Of a stretch of DNA of 64,000 nt, positions 37,362-46,947 are shown in pieces. The position numbers and the translations under genes were made by a program. The DNA comes from Vibrio pelagius (GTDB taxonomy: Bacteria > Pseudomonadota > Gammaproteobacteria > Enterobacterales > Vibrionaceae), in contig NZ_AP025504.1 in NCBI RefSeq assembly GCF_024347575.1, positions 744,001 to 808,000 on the forward strand, given 5' to 3'. Below the pieces are notes generated by a model. That model did not search any database. It had not been told where the DNA came from and saw only the letters and a list, made by a program, of their open reading frames with translations. Each line of letters opens with the position of its first letter. Position 1 is the first letter of the stretch.

Positions 37362-37410
37362 AAAACGCGCCCAACAGGTTATGACATAACTTATTGGGCG
37401 CGTTTTTTTG
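37362..37410 (+). terminator. Terminator after the DUF2999 gene
   Basis: AAAACGCGCCCAA and TTGGGCGCGTTTT form a 13-bp stem ended by TTTTTTT. Confidence 0.9.
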
Positions 37411-37629
37411 TCACTGATGAAAACGATATAACGCAACTTATGGATGAATCTTTCACCAAGCGGAAAAAACAATAAAACCACACAAATAGCAGTGCTAAAT
37501 AGCCCTAACTTTGGTTGGTTTTTGTGCTCGACAAGCTTAGCTATACTCACGCCGAAAACTATTTATAAATCCCTCACTGACAAGTGAGATTGCTCTGGAA
37601 TTACGCTCCAGCTCGCGAAAGGAAAAATC

Positions 37630-38613
37630 ATGTCTCAATATGTTGTATGCGCACTCTACAAGTTTGTCGCACTGGATGATTATCAAGATATCCGCCAACC
37701 ACTTACTCAACTGCTTCTCGACAACCAAATCCGTGGCACTCTGCTGCTTGCCCAAGAAGGCATTAACGGCACAGTTGCGGGCTCACGCGAGTCAATCGAT
37801 GCGCTGCTTGCTTGGTTCAAGCTTGATGAACGTCTAGCCGATGTTGTCTATAAAGAGTCGTTCAACGAACAACAACCGTTCAACCGTACTAAAGTTAAGC
37901 TCAAGAAAGAGATCGTGACCATGGGTGTTGAGGGCATAGATCCTCGCCATGTTGTGGGCACATATGTGAAACCAAAAGACTGGAATGAACTGATCTCAGA
38001 TCCTGATGTGGTACTGGTCGATACCCGTAACGACTACGAAGTCGATATCGGCACCTTCAAAAATGCAGTGAACCCAAACACAGAAACTTTCCGTGAGTTC
38101 CCACAATACGTTGAGGAAAACCTAGATCCTGCTAAACACAAAAAGGTAGCGATGTTCTGTACCGGTGGTATTCGCTGTGAAAAGTCGACGGCTTACATGA
38201 AAGAGCAAGGCTTTGAAGAGGTGTACCATCTTGAAGGCGGTATCCTGAAATACCTTGAAGAAGTACCTGAAGAAGAGAGCATGTGGGAAGGTGACTGCTA
38301 CGTGTTTGATGGCCGTGTTGCGGTTAACCACCAGCTAGAAAAGAGTGGCTACGACGTGTGTAACGCGTGTCGCTTACCAATCACTGAAGAAGACAAGCAG
38401 TCTGCTCATTATGAAAAAGGCGTAAGCTGTCCTAAATGTATCGACAAACACACTGAAGAGCAGAAACAACGCTTTAGAGAGCGTGAAAAGCAGGTACAGC
38501 TTTCTGCTGCTCGCGGTGAAACTCACGTCGGTGGCGATGCTGCTCAGTTGATCGAACAAAGAAAACAGCAAAAACTTGAAAAGAAAGCTCAACAGCGAGC
38601 AAACAATAAATAA
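37630..38613 (+). CDS. trhO: tRNA uridine(34) hydroxylase TrhO (YceA, rhodanese family)
   Basis: A 327-residue protein with an N-terminal acylphosphatase-like part ([20 protein letters not shown]), a rhodanese domain with active Cys177 in [15 protein letters not shown], and a C-terminal Cys-rich segment ([34 protein letters not shown]). TrhO hydroxylates uridine 34 of certain tRNAs on the way to 5-(carboxy)methoxyuridine, using oxygen. The C-terminus is basic and Gln/Lys-rich. Monocistronic with a terminator after it. Confidence 0.95.
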   Translation: MSQYVVCALYKFVALDDYQDIRQPLTQLLLDNQIRGTLLLAQEGINGTVAGSRESIDALLAWFKLDERLADVVYKESFNEQQPFNRTKVKLKKEIVTMGVEGIDPRHVVGTYVKPKDWNELISDPDVVLVDTRNDYEVDIGTFKNAVNPNTETFREFPQYVEENLDPAKHKKVAMFCTGGIRCEKSTAYMKEQGFEEVYHLEGGILKYLEEVPEEESMWEGDCYVFDGRVAVNHQLEKSGYDVCNACRLPITEEDKQSAHYEKGVSCPKCIDKHTEEQKQRFREREKQVQLSAARGETHVGGDAAQLIEQRKQQKLEKKAQQRANNK

Positions 38614-38633
38614 TTGTTATTTTTGAGATAGAT

Positions 38634-38657
38634 AGGGCACTTTTAGTGCCCTTTTTA
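38634..38657 (+). terminator. Terminator after trhO
   Basis: AGGGCAC, loop TTTTA and GTGCCCT form a 7-bp stem followed by TTTTTATT. Confidence 0.8.
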
Positions 38658-38745
38658 TTGCTTTCGAGCTTTGCGTTCAGTGACACATTTCTTTAATGGT
38701 TATGCTTCTATACTGGTAAGCAAACAAATTAATGAGGACACTAGA

Positions 38746-39009
38746 ATGCTCAATGACAACCACGCTTTTATCCTAGACTTCCCAGAGTTTAAACTCGATA
38801 TCGTGCAGCTTAACCACGATGACCCGAAGTTCAAAAACAACATGCAGAAATACCACGAGCTCGACTACACCATTCGCGAGCTTGAAATTTCTGGCAGCCC
38901 AATCGATGACGACAACATGCACAATCTAAAAGTGGAACGCATGGAACTGAAAGACACACTTTACAAGCAGCTATCTCGCCACCATCAGCTTGCTGAAGAA
39001 TCCAAATAA
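38746..39009 (+). CDS. YdcH-family (DUF465) small protein
   Basis: An 87-residue coiled-coil protein of the YdcH/DUF465 family: DDPKFKNNMQKYHELDYTIR, then ELEISGSPIDDDNMHNLKVE and a C-terminal RMELKDTLYKQL. Function of the family is unknown. The ATG at 38746 has TGAGGA upstream; the open frame starting at 38671 overlaps the trhO terminator region and is unlike the family. Confidence 0.85.
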   Translation: MLNDNHAFILDFPEFKLDIVQLNHDDPKFKNNMQKYHELDYTIRELEISGSPIDDDNMHNLKVERMELKDTLYKQLSRHHQLAEESK

Positions 39010-39073
39010 CAAGAACTCGAATTCAAGTCACAGCAACACATAAATATGCAGATACAGGGACGTTCTTTCAACA

Positions 39074-39544
39074 ATGAGACAAGGTGTCGAATCACTTCCA
39101 TTACACTACACCCCCATTCTTCCTTCAGAAGTCGAGACGCAGTTTTCGGTGATAAAAGAGGCGCTTTATTCCCATGTTGAAGCCATCTTTGGATGGGATG
39201 ATGAATTTCAGAGGCAACGGATAAGCAATGACTATCAACCAGACTGGTTTTATTGGATACACGACCAAGATGAGCGAGTCGGATTAGTCTGCTATAAGCC
39301 CTATCAGCAAGCCTATCACGTGCATTTGTTGATCGTGTTCCCGCAGTACCAAAATCGAAAACTAGGGTATCGAGTGATGAAAGATATCCAAGATCTCGCC
39401 ATCAAAGAAGAGCGTGAAGCTATCACCCTTTCGAGTTTTAGATGCAATCAACAAGCGATCGCTTTCTATCAAAGGTTAGGCTATCAGATAACCGATGACA
39501 GCGAAGCGGACTTTGTCAGTCTAGCGCTTCGTATCACCAAGTAG
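39074..39544 (+). CDS. GNAT-family acetyltransferase
   Basis: A 156-residue GCN5-related acetyltransferase: VHLLIVFPQYQNRKLGYRVM is the acetyl-CoA binding loop and RCNQQAIAFYQRLGYQI the late conserved motif. Substrate unknown. It lies 64 bp after the ydcH-like gene on the same strand and converges with the large phosphatase-like gene, ending 40 bp from it. Confidence 0.85.
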   Translation: MRQGVESLPLHYTPILPSEVETQFSVIKEALYSHVEAIFGWDDEFQRQRISNDYQPDWFYWIHDQDERVGLVCYKPYQQAYHVHLLIVFPQYQNRKLGYRVMKDIQDLAIKEEREAITLSSFRCNQQAIAFYQRLGYQITDDSEADFVSLALRITK

Positions 39545-39584
39545 AGATGGCTCTGAAGACCATCTCAGAACGTTTTTCAGTCGA

Positions 39585-42512
39585 TTACTTTCGAATATCA
39601 AGCTTATCGATTAGAGATGAAAAGCCCCAACCATCTTCTCCAGCCACAACTTGCTCACCAGTTAGGTATTCAAACAAGGTCGGTGCCAGTGAGCCATTCG
39701 CTTCAATAGTCAGTGGGGTTGAGTTTTCGCCAATTGGGTCTCCCCAGAAACCAATGAAAGCGTCTTTTTCCAGATAATCTTCACCAGCGTGTCTCCCCGG
39801 TACCTTAGTGTTGTAACCCATTCCCTCTTTCGGGAACAGGTTCACACTACCGGCTCTGTCTTCCAAATAGATATTGGCTAACTGGTTTACTGAGTCAGGT
39901 CTTGGCGTAAAGCGTGTTAATTGTGTCCATTCGTTAGCTCTGCACCAAGTCGCAGGTTGAGACTTAACGGCGCGATTCAAACACTTATCCACTAGGCGAG
40001 AATAAACCGCAAACTCAGATTCCGTAGGTTGAGGAAGGTAAGGGTTAAGTTGCTGAGTATTCAGAAGCTTCGGACGCTGGCCAGCTTCTAGCGACTCATA
40101 GAACAGCTTGCCCCCTTTCCGGGTGATAATCTCATCCAAACGCTGTTTATCACGATTACCAATCACTCGTACCGAGCAACTATCCGCATTACAAGTGTCC
40201 TCGCGCACAACCATATAGTCTAGCGATTCAGGTAGACGCTTCGCTATCTGATCTATGATATCGATACTGGTCCCTGTAGGCGCAGCCAGTGGAGCCCAAT
40301 CGGTCAGCTCTTGATAAACAGGTTGAACCTTCCAACCCTGCTGTGAATTGAAGAAGTCCATCATAAAATTACCACCAGCAGTAGAAGCGACGACTACATC
40401 CACCGCCTTAAGGCTTGGGTAATCAAGAGCGTTAGTGATCTTCGGCCCTTCCCCTTCATCAGACGAAATCTTCTCAACCACGATTGGGTAATCAAGCTCT
40501 TGCTGTAAAGCTTCGAGTACCTGTTTCTCTGGGTTCAGCGCGTAGAACACAGGTGTTAAACCGTGGTCTCCGGCCATACCCCACAGGGTTTGCGAATACA
40601 CGCCTGCTGCTTTATAGGTATTCTCAACTTGTGTCAGCCAGTAATCCAAGCGGTTGAGTTCACCTGTCGGCATTAAGATCTCATCACTGAATGGGCCCGT
40701 GAAGTGCGCAAAATGATCCGGCCAAGGGTTATAGATCAAGGTGTAATCCGGCATACCTTGTCCATCTAACTCAGCATATTGAGATATCGCCTGTTCAACC
40801 TGTGCTTTTTTGGCAAGCTTAGTAAAAAGATCAAAGCCTGAAATCCTTTCGTAAGTTTGGATATCTTCGATTAACGCTTGGCGCATTTCCGTTAAAGTTA
40901 GCTCTACATCCGCTCGCTGCTCTAACTCTTTCAAACAGCGCTTCTCACCGTAGTCACGCAGAGATTCACCAAAACCGAGATTCACTAGGCCATCGTATGT
41001 GGTATGTGCATTCCAATCGTATTGAGCGTTGCAATTCAGTGTTTTTAGGTAGTTAAGGCGATCAAACATGGTTTGCACCTTATTGTCCGCCATCAACACA
41101 TCTAACTGCAGCGCATCATTACCAAAAAAGTAGTAAGCACGGTCGATATCTCGATCAACAAAATGAAAGTTCGGCACCCCTGTACCACCTTCACCCGAGA
41201 CGCGTGCGCCAGTTTTAATGATCGGCAGATTACGAACACTGATGGTTGGCGTCGATGACACACCCACTCGACTAATATTGGTTTTATGTTCGCTATACAG
41301 CTTCTTAAAGAAAGGCAGATAGTGTTGGTCTTGATACGCCTGTTCAGCCAGCTGCGCCATAAAGCCCACCTGTTGTACATGCGGCGGTTCAATCACTGGT
41401 TCGAGCTTAGGTTTATACTGCTCACGATTTTGATGATGCTGATTCGCAACCGAGATAAACGGCACACTAGGGTCAACCAACCCCTCAATCAAACCTTGCT
41501 GCAAGCCATCAACGGTCACTTGGACCGCAAAGCGGCGGTTTTGCTGCGAAGAGAGGAACTCAATCAAATCTTGTGGATTGTCGTCGAAGGCTTGCTGCAT
41601 CCAATCATCGAGCGCTTCGGTTCTCTCTTCTTTGAAAACAAACTGTCGATAAGCCTTAAGCAAGTTAAGACGGACAAAATCGATCAGGGTAACTGTCAGC
41701 GCTTGCGCCTTGTTATTCGGCTTATTCGCATTTTCCTGCTTGCCATCTTCAACGATGGTCATCAATGCTGAACGAATGTCGCTTGGCTCCATGCCTTGCG
41801 CAGCCTTTTCAATCAAACCCACGACAATCGGTTGGATTTTATTGATGATCGCCAGATCTTCTTCACTATCCGTCAAATAGGTATAGCTATCTGGTAGGGT
41901 GTCCATGTCTCGCCACACACCGAGATCGAATAATGCATCGTAGATCACTACCATATTGGCAATAAACTTATCATCAACTCGAATCCCCTCGTGGTGCCCC
42001 GTCGCTTCTGTTGAAGTATCAGGATGTTGGTGATTCTCAGAATGCGTTTCTTTCTCTGCAGGCGCATCCCCGAAACGGTACAAGCTATGCTCAAACCCCT
42101 TTAACGTCGTTTCGTCGTAAATCGTCGCCAGATACTCTTTGAACACATCTTCATTGCCAATGCCCGCGTAGCGATCGTAATAGCTATATAGAAAGTACCC
42201 CAGCGGAATTGAATAAGCAGGATTTGATAGTTGAGCAATCACGCGCGCTTTAGTTTTCGCATCTAAAGGAAGCGCCAATATGTAAACATCTAACGTCACA
42301 CCAGCGATCGTAAACAGCGTCGCATCACGGGTCAGAGTCGCTGAGTAACTCAAACTAGAAACAACCTGATTTTTCAAGACTTCACTTGAACTGAATACAC
42401 CACCAATCACAGGCGTTTCTGAAAGTTGCGCATGCACACTTCCCGCCACAAAACTAAGCGGTAATACACTTAGCAATGCCGTTGAACAAGGAAAACGAAA
42501 AAGCTGTTTCAT
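39585..42512 (-). CDS. Large secreted alkaline-phosphatase-superfamily protein
   Basis: A 975-residue protein with a signal peptide (basic MKQLFRFPC, hydrophobic run, AGSVHA before QLSETP). Metal-binding segments of the alkaline phosphatase superfamily are visible: YNPWPDHFAHFTGPFSDE, WGMAGDHGLTPVFYALNP and VPGRHAGEDYLEKDAF. The catalytic Thr/Ser of the first conserved motif is not obvious; GEGGTGVPNFHFVDRD is the best candidate. About 400 N-terminal residues are extra compared with simple family members and include a His-rich stretch near residue 160. It probably acts in the periplasm or outside the cell on a phosphoester. Confidence 0.72.
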   Translation of the reverse strand: MKQLFRFPCSTALLSVLPLSFVAGSVHAQLSETPVIGGVFSSSEVLKNQVVSSLSYSATLTRDATLFTIAGVTLDVYILALPLDAKTKARVIAQLSNPAYSIPLGYFLYSYYDRYAGIGNEDVFKEYLATIYDETTLKGFEHSLYRFGDAPAEKETHSENHQHPDTSTEATGHHEGIRVDDKFIANMVVIYDALFDLGVWRDMDTLPDSYTYLTDSEEDLAIINKIQPIVVGLIEKAAQGMEPSDIRSALMTIVEDGKQENANKPNNKAQALTVTLIDFVRLNLLKAYRQFVFKEERTEALDDWMQQAFDDNPQDLIEFLSSQQNRRFAVQVTVDGLQQGLIEGLVDPSVPFISVANQHHQNREQYKPKLEPVIEPPHVQQVGFMAQLAEQAYQDQHYLPFFKKLYSEHKTNISRVGVSSTPTISVRNLPIIKTGARVSGEGGTGVPNFHFVDRDIDRAYYFFGNDALQLDVLMADNKVQTMFDRLNYLKTLNCNAQYDWNAHTTYDGLVNLGFGESLRDYGEKRCLKELEQRADVELTLTEMRQALIEDIQTYERISGFDLFTKLAKKAQVEQAISQYAELDGQGMPDYTLIYNPWPDHFAHFTGPFSDEILMPTGELNRLDYWLTQVENTYKAAGVYSQTLWGMAGDHGLTPVFYALNPEKQVLEALQQELDYPIVVEKISSDEGEGPKITNALDYPSLKAVDVVVASTAGGNFMMDFFNSQQGWKVQPVYQELTDWAPLAAPTGTSIDIIDQIAKRLPESLDYMVVREDTCNADSCSVRVIGNRDKQRLDEIITRKGGKLFYESLEAGQRPKLLNTQQLNPYLPQPTESEFAVYSRLVDKCLNRAVKSQPATWCRANEWTQLTRFTPRPDSVNQLANIYLEDRAGSVNLFPKEGMGYNTKVPGRHAGEDYLEKDAFIGFWGDPIGENSTPLTIEANGSLAPTLFEYLTGEQVVAGEDGWGFSSLIDKLDIRK

Positions 42513-42760
42513 TAGGTATCCTTTGGCGAAGCAATCGATTTATAAGACTGGCGTATTGTTCCATTCCATGTTTATTAGTCAACCTTAGTTTGCAACGAGA
42601 AAAAATGACAATGCACCGATTAGCCAATGGATTAATTCTTACTTGTTGATTTATTTATATGAAACTTAGAGACCAATCACACTATTTGCAGTTATTTGTA
42701 TCATTTATTGGAGCAATTTAACCTAAGATTAGAGCATTGATTTCCACTACGGCACATAAA

Positions 42761-43951
42761 ATGAACAAGTTGGTCGGAAGACACTTAGAAGAGATGGCTG
42801 ATATTCGTTCGACTCGAAAGCAGAAAATCGTTTACTCCTTTTCACTTATCTCGGCAGCGTTATTCATTTTCTACACTTGGGCTTATTTCCAAGATGGCTA
42901 TTACACCCTTTCCGTCTTTGAAATGATGTTCGCCGTTATTGCTGTCATTAACGCCATCTATATCAAGAAAGTTCAAGAACCCCACTATTGTGAGATTTTG
43001 TTGAGCTGTGTGTTGCTGATTCAAGGCGTGGTGCTGTTTCTCTACAGCGGAACCATTCCAGAGCGAATGCTTTGGCTCTATCCGATTCTGGCCGCAGTGA
43101 TCTTCATTAACGAATTTCGCATGGGTTTAATTCTCAGTGCCTCCTTCTTACTATTTCTTGGTGGTTTGGCGGCATTGATACCCCATAAATTCGTTCTACC
43201 GTTTAACAGCACTCACCGCTTTTCTCTGAGCCTGGTGACCATGAGTGCCGTGTGTCATGTCTCTTCATACTACTTCACTAAGGCTGTTGGCTATATTCAG
43301 CGTCTATACCAAGAGGGGATTGAAGACCTCGCCTATAGAGACCAGCTCACAGGGCTCGCTAACCGTTGGAGTTTTGAACGATGGGCGATTGAAAAGCTGA
43401 ACACCGTCAATACCAACAACAGCGTCACTGCTTTAGTGTTTCTAGATATTGATAACTTTAAGACCATCAATGACAGCTTCGGGCATGATGTTGGTGACAG
43501 TGTGTTACAACATTTCGCTCAGCGTCTAAAGAATAATGTTCGCACCAAAGACAGATCGACTCATAAGCATGATTACTCGATTGCCCGTTTCGCTGGCGAC
43601 GAGTTTGTGTTGATGCTTTATGATGTAAGAAGCAAGCAGGACTTGGATGGTATTTTACATAGAATCAGTGGCTTGTTTGATAACGAGAACCTTACTAATA
43701 ACCAAATAGGTAAACTCACCTTGAGTATTGGAGTGGCGATGTACCCAACCGATGCTAAAGATCTTGCCGAACTGACGCGTTGTGCTGACAAGGCAATGTA
43801 CTTTGCCAAACACTCTGGAAAAAACCGTTTCGCTTATTATCAAGACAATCTCACGACGCCTTTAATTGAAGATGTGAACCGTTTTGAACCGCCTAAACCT
43901 ATCGAGTCAATACCAAGTAATGTCACTGCTTTGCACCAACAATCCAACTAG
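42761..43951 (+). CDS. Diguanylate cyclase with six-helix membrane sensor
   Basis: A 396-residue protein with six membrane segments (about residues 20-185, from IVYSFSLISAALFIFYTWAYF to LSLVTMSAVCHVSSYYF) and a C-terminal GGDEF domain. LAYRDQLTGLANRWSFE starts the domain and the active loop is ARFAGDEFVLML (AGDEF form, catalytically competent in known cases). An RxxD (RTKD) is present but 13 residues before AGDEF instead of 5, so the product-inhibition site is displaced by an insertion. ATG at 42761 is chosen; ATG at 42794 is possible. It ends sharing CTAG with the convergent gene. Confidence 0.88.
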   Translation: MNKLVGRHLEEMADIRSTRKQKIVYSFSLISAALFIFYTWAYFQDGYYTLSVFEMMFAVIAVINAIYIKKVQEPHYCEILLSCVLLIQGVVLFLYSGTIPERMLWLYPILAAVIFINEFRMGLILSASFLLFLGGLAALIPHKFVLPFNSTHRFSLSLVTMSAVCHVSSYYFTKAVGYIQRLYQEGIEDLAYRDQLTGLANRWSFERWAIEKLNTVNTNNSVTALVFLDIDNFKTINDSFGHDVGDSVLQHFAQRLKNNVRTKDRSTHKHDYSIARFAGDEFVLMLYDVRSKQDLDGILHRISGLFDNENLTNNQIGKLTLSIGVAMYPTDAKDLAELTRCADKAMYFAKHSGKNRFAYYQDNLTTPLIEDVNRFEPPKPIESIPSNVTALHQQSN

Positions 43952-44229
43952 CCAGCCATATACATAGCCCATAAGCTGATAAGTCCAATAATCACTATCC
44001 AAATAACTTGGCGCTGTTTACTCGGGCTCATTTTTTTGGGCTTTAAAACGGAGTTCAGAGCCGCGTTTTTCGCAGACAGAAAGAAAGGTCTATCGAGTTC
44101 TTCTTTCTTTTTTCTGCGTCGACACGCCGCGTTTGCTACCTCAGTAAAACGCTGACGTTGATCTGTGGTGAAGTCGTTCTCAAAACCAACTCGGCCACTT
44201 CTATCGTTGTGTTTAGATCGCACAGCCAT
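43948..44229 (-). CDS. Small basic protein with C-terminal membrane helix
   Basis: A 93-residue protein I do not recognise. The first 70 residues are basic and polar (AVRSKHNDRSGRVGFENDF, ACRRRKKKEELDRP), and the last 23 form a single hydrophobic helix (VIWIVIIGLISLWAMYMAG), so it is probably tail-anchored. AAGGAGGCGACG before the ATG at 44229 is a strong ribosome site. Its TAG stop overlaps the TAG of the convergent cyclase gene. Confidence 0.7.
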   Translation of the reverse strand: MAVRSKHNDRSGRVGFENDFTTDQRQRFTEVANAACRRRKKKEELDRPFFLSAKNAALNSVLKPKKMSPSKQRQVIWIVIIGLISLWAMYMAG

Positions 44230-44544
44230 CGTCGCCTCCTTGACTAGACCATCCCTATTGTAAGTATAGTCAGTAATCACGAATTTTCTGATATTCAAGT
44301 ATGCGATTATCACATTTATGCAGTGCAAGTAACGTTTAAAACGGCCTTTTAGCTCCTTATCACCTCATTGCTGCCTATAAGTAATAGTGCCAATGACTGG
44401 TCAAAATCGCTAACTCACACTGCGAATAACAGTTCAGTGTTCACTTGTTCAAATTTTTCAAACAAGCCCTTCAATTTTGCACTCTGTTTGAAGTAATGCT
44501 TCCTGCTTAAACTATGAGTATTGAAACGTTTGGAGATAACAACC
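44230..44544. other. Gene-free divergent gap before the pirin gene
   Basis: A 315-bp AT-rich stretch between the small membrane protein and the pirin gene. Both promoters must lie here. No gene, repeat or recognisable operator was found in it. Confidence 0.5.
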
Positions 44545-45390
44545 ATGGAAAATCGACGTATTACCCAAATCATAGGTGCACAAGCAACGTCTGACGGCGA
44601 TGGTGTGAAGATCCAACGAGTAGCAGGTTTTAACAACGCCAACTTTTCTCCCTTCTTGATGGTTGATGAACTCAAATCCGACGAGAGTAAAGATTACGTA
44701 GGTGGCTTTCCTCCTCACCCTCACCGAGGTATTGAAACACTGACTTACATGCTTCAAGGTCACTTCCAGCACAAAGACCATATGGGTAATGTTGGTGAGC
44801 TTCGTAGTGGCGGAGCTCAATGGATGGCAGCTGGTCGCGGGGTGATTCACAGTGAAATGCCGATGATGGAAGAGGGTTCTCTGCATGGGTTCCAAATTTG
44901 GATAAACCAACCCGCTCGCAACAAGATGAAACCCGCTCAGTACCATGACTTTCAAAGTGACACGGTAACGGAATTCCGCAGCGAAAAAGTCGGACTGTTG
45001 CGTCTTATTGCCGGCAACACATCAATTGAAGGCACTCCGTTAAGCGGGCCGTTACAAACCACAGGCGTACCACTTACTATTAGTGACTGGCGCGCACAAT
45101 TGGGCCAAGTAGCAAGACTGACCACAGAACGCCACCACAATGCATTCGTTTATGTTTATAAAGGTTTGGTTGAGTTAGGCTCACAAACTTTAGTTGCAGG
45201 ACAATTGGCGTTATTGAGCAAGGCTGACACTCTGGAGATAAAAGCGAAAAAAGAGTCTGGTGTGCTGATTTTTTCAGGAGAGCCCATTAATGAGCCCGTT
45301 GTTCACTACGGACCGTTTGTAATGAATAGCATGGAAGAGATCGAACAAACTATCCATGACTTTAATAATGGCGTCTTTGAAACCTATTAA
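44545..45390 (+). CDS. Pirin family protein
   Basis: A 281-residue bicupin of the pirin family. The metal site is in the N-terminal cupin: GGFPPHPHRGIETLTYMLQG (two His) and AAGRGVIHSEMP (His, Glu); the C-terminal domain has NAFVYVYKGLVELGSQTLVA and VLIFSGEPINEPVVHYGPFV. Family members include quercetin dioxygenases and redox-linked regulators; the role here is unknown. The ATG at 44545 follows GGAGATAACAACC. A terminator follows. Confidence 0.92.
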   Translation: MENRRITQIIGAQATSDGDGVKIQRVAGFNNANFSPFLMVDELKSDESKDYVGGFPPHPHRGIETLTYMLQGHFQHKDHMGNVGELRSGGAQWMAAGRGVIHSEMPMMEEGSLHGFQIWINQPARNKMKPAQYHDFQSDTVTEFRSEKVGLLRLIAGNTSIEGTPLSGPLQTTGVPLTISDWRAQLGQVARLTTERHHNAFVYVYKGLVELGSQTLVAGQLALLSKADTLEIKAKKESGVLIFSGEPINEPVVHYGPFVMNSMEEIEQTIHDFNNGVFETY

Positions 45391-45463
45391 GAATTTTGTC
45401 TTCTCGTTGGAAGGCTACTAAAACGTGACGTTATCCACTGCCAAGAATATCGTTCACTAGTTC

Positions 45464-45494
45464 GCCACGCTCATTCAGAGCGTGGCTTTTTTTA
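45464..45494 (+). terminator. Terminator after the pirin gene
   Basis: GCCACGCTC, loop ATTCA and GAGCGTGGC form a 9-bp GC-rich stem followed by TTTTTTT. Confidence 0.9.
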
Positions 45495-45524
45495 GTCGCT
45501 AAAAGTGTTTAGCAACCCATGATA

Positions 45525-45806
45525 TTACAGGTACTCACAAAGGTAAGCTGTTGCTTCTTCAACCTTAACGTCGAAAGAAGAGTCACCTGCCACTTCAAAC
45601 GAATCACCCGATTTAAACGTCGACCAATCATCTTCACCTACACGCTTAATCGTTAGTGCACCTTTTACTACTGTCATTCTTTCTGGGGCAGCAGTACCAA
45701 ACGTAAACTCACCCGCTTGCATCACACCTACACTAACATCTTCACCCTCTTGTGAAAAACCAAGAGACTTAACGCCACCATCGAAATAGGTATTTTCTTT
45801 AATCAT
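45525..45806 (-). CDS. ppnP: Pyrimidine/purine nucleoside phosphorylase PpnP
   Basis: A 93-residue small cupin of the PpnP (formerly DUF1255/YaiE) family. FDGGVKSLGFSQEGEDVSVG, VMQAGEFTFGTAAPERMTVV and the C-terminal VEEATAYLCEYL match throughout, with family-normal length. It splits diverse nucleosides with phosphate into free base and ribose 1-phosphate, so it could supply bases to the purine island, though it is 36 kb away and monocistronic. Confidence 0.93.
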   Translation of the reverse strand: MIKENTYFDGGVKSLGFSQEGEDVSVGVMQAGEFTFGTAAPERMTVVKGALTIKRVGEDDWSTFKSGDSFEVAGDSSFDVKVEEATAYLCEYL

Positions 45807-46090
45807 TGTACTTCCTTGTCTTTATTCAGAACGGTGTGAGCTTATAAAATGCCTCATCACCAAAATTACGTGCTTGATTGTTTTAACGAATTCATCCGTT
45901 TCCTACAAGCAATTAATCGTCATAAGTTAGTGCTTTTGAGTGTTCAATCAACTCACAATAACATTGTGTTAAATACCAAGCCGATGTTAACTCGAAATAC
46001 GAGTTTACTTCGCAATGTGGATCCTGCTTCTAACTTTGACAACTCTCATTGCAAACTGCATATCCAATAAATAAAATTGTCTTTTGTAAT

Positions 46091-46576
46091 ATGAAGAAAA
46101 CAGCGGTAAAAATGGGAAAAAAGGATTTTAAAAGTAGGGATTTATTAACACAGGCGCTGTTTTACCTGCTTTTATTGGCTGGCCTTATCGTAGCCGTCTT
46201 TGCCAGTTATACCGCTTATCAAACGCATCAGAAATTCATCGATCCAAGCAATGTCTACGGCACATGGATTGAGGTAGGTGCGCCTCCTTATGACACCGAT
46301 ATCCTCTCGCTATCAGAGCAAGGGGTGGTGATGAACCACCGCCTGATCAGTACCAACTTCAAGTTCAATGGCAAAACCATCACCATCAACACCGGCTCTG
46401 GAGAAACCGTGTATGCGATAAGTGGCACCTACGATTCGCCTCAGCTTAAACGCTTGGTCCCAAATATTCCTACACAGCAGTTTGTAAAGGAGGGCTATGA
46501 ACACACGGCTATCCCTCTAAATAGCAGCGCAGTGCAGCAAAGACGTGCTTCATTGGCCGAACAATTCAGAAAATAA
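46091..46576 (+). CDS. DUF2850 membrane-anchored protein
   Basis: A 161-residue protein with a basic N-terminus (KKTAVKMGKKDFKSRD), one membrane helix (ALFYLLLLAGLIVAVFASY) and a periplasmic beta-rich domain (NVYGTWIEVGAPPYDTDILS, then LSEQGVVMNHRLISTNFKFN) matching the Vibrio family DUF2850. Function unknown. Start at 46091 is the ATG that leaves a normal N-in anchor; ribosome site is weak. Confidence 0.75.
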   Translation: MKKTAVKMGKKDFKSRDLLTQALFYLLLLAGLIVAVFASYTAYQTHQKFIDPSNVYGTWIEVGAPPYDTDILSLSEQGVVMNHRLISTNFKFNGKTITINTGSGETVYAISGTYDSPQLKRLVPNIPTQQFVKEGYEHTAIPLNSSAVQQRRASLAEQFRK

Positions 46577-46947
46577 GTCATTTCTTACCTACTCCTCTAA
46601 AAAGAGTGGCTTCAAAAAATACTACACCGCTTCCACTTATCAACATAAAAATATGCAATATCAAAAAATTGCACCACGTCATGTCGTAAAAACCCGCCTA
46701 TAAGACTTTTCCACTAGCAGTGGTGATTTTATAAAACATGGACTCAACCTCTCACCCACTGCGCAACAACTTTGTAACAAGTTGTGATTTTTTCGTTGTC
46801 CATCGAAAACGGATTTATTTTCACTTATGAAATTAAAACTCTCTCGAATACTGAACTCGACGCCCCACCTTAAGGGCTGACATGAAGTAGCAACCGATTT
46901 AACCGATCAGCGTGTACTTCAACCACATTCAAGGAGTGAGAAAAAAT
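46577..46947. other. Control region upstream of the chitinase gene
   Basis: A 371-bp gap without genes. It contains an inverted repeat at 46766-46785 and a long leader ending in AAGGAGTGAG before the chitinase ATG. Chitin-responsive promoter elements would be expected here, but no specific ChiS or CRP site can be assigned by eye. Confidence 0.45.
46766..46785. promoter_or_regulatory. Inverted repeat upstream of the chitinase gene
   Basis: ACAACTT-N6-AAGTTGT is a perfect 7+7 dyad about 160 bp before the chitinase start. A role as operator is inferred from position only. Confidence 0.4.

Noticed and set aside
45849..46070. Open frame of 73 codons between ppnP and the DUF2850 gene
   Set aside because: No recognisable family, no clear ribosome site, and it overlaps the region where both flanking promoters must lie.
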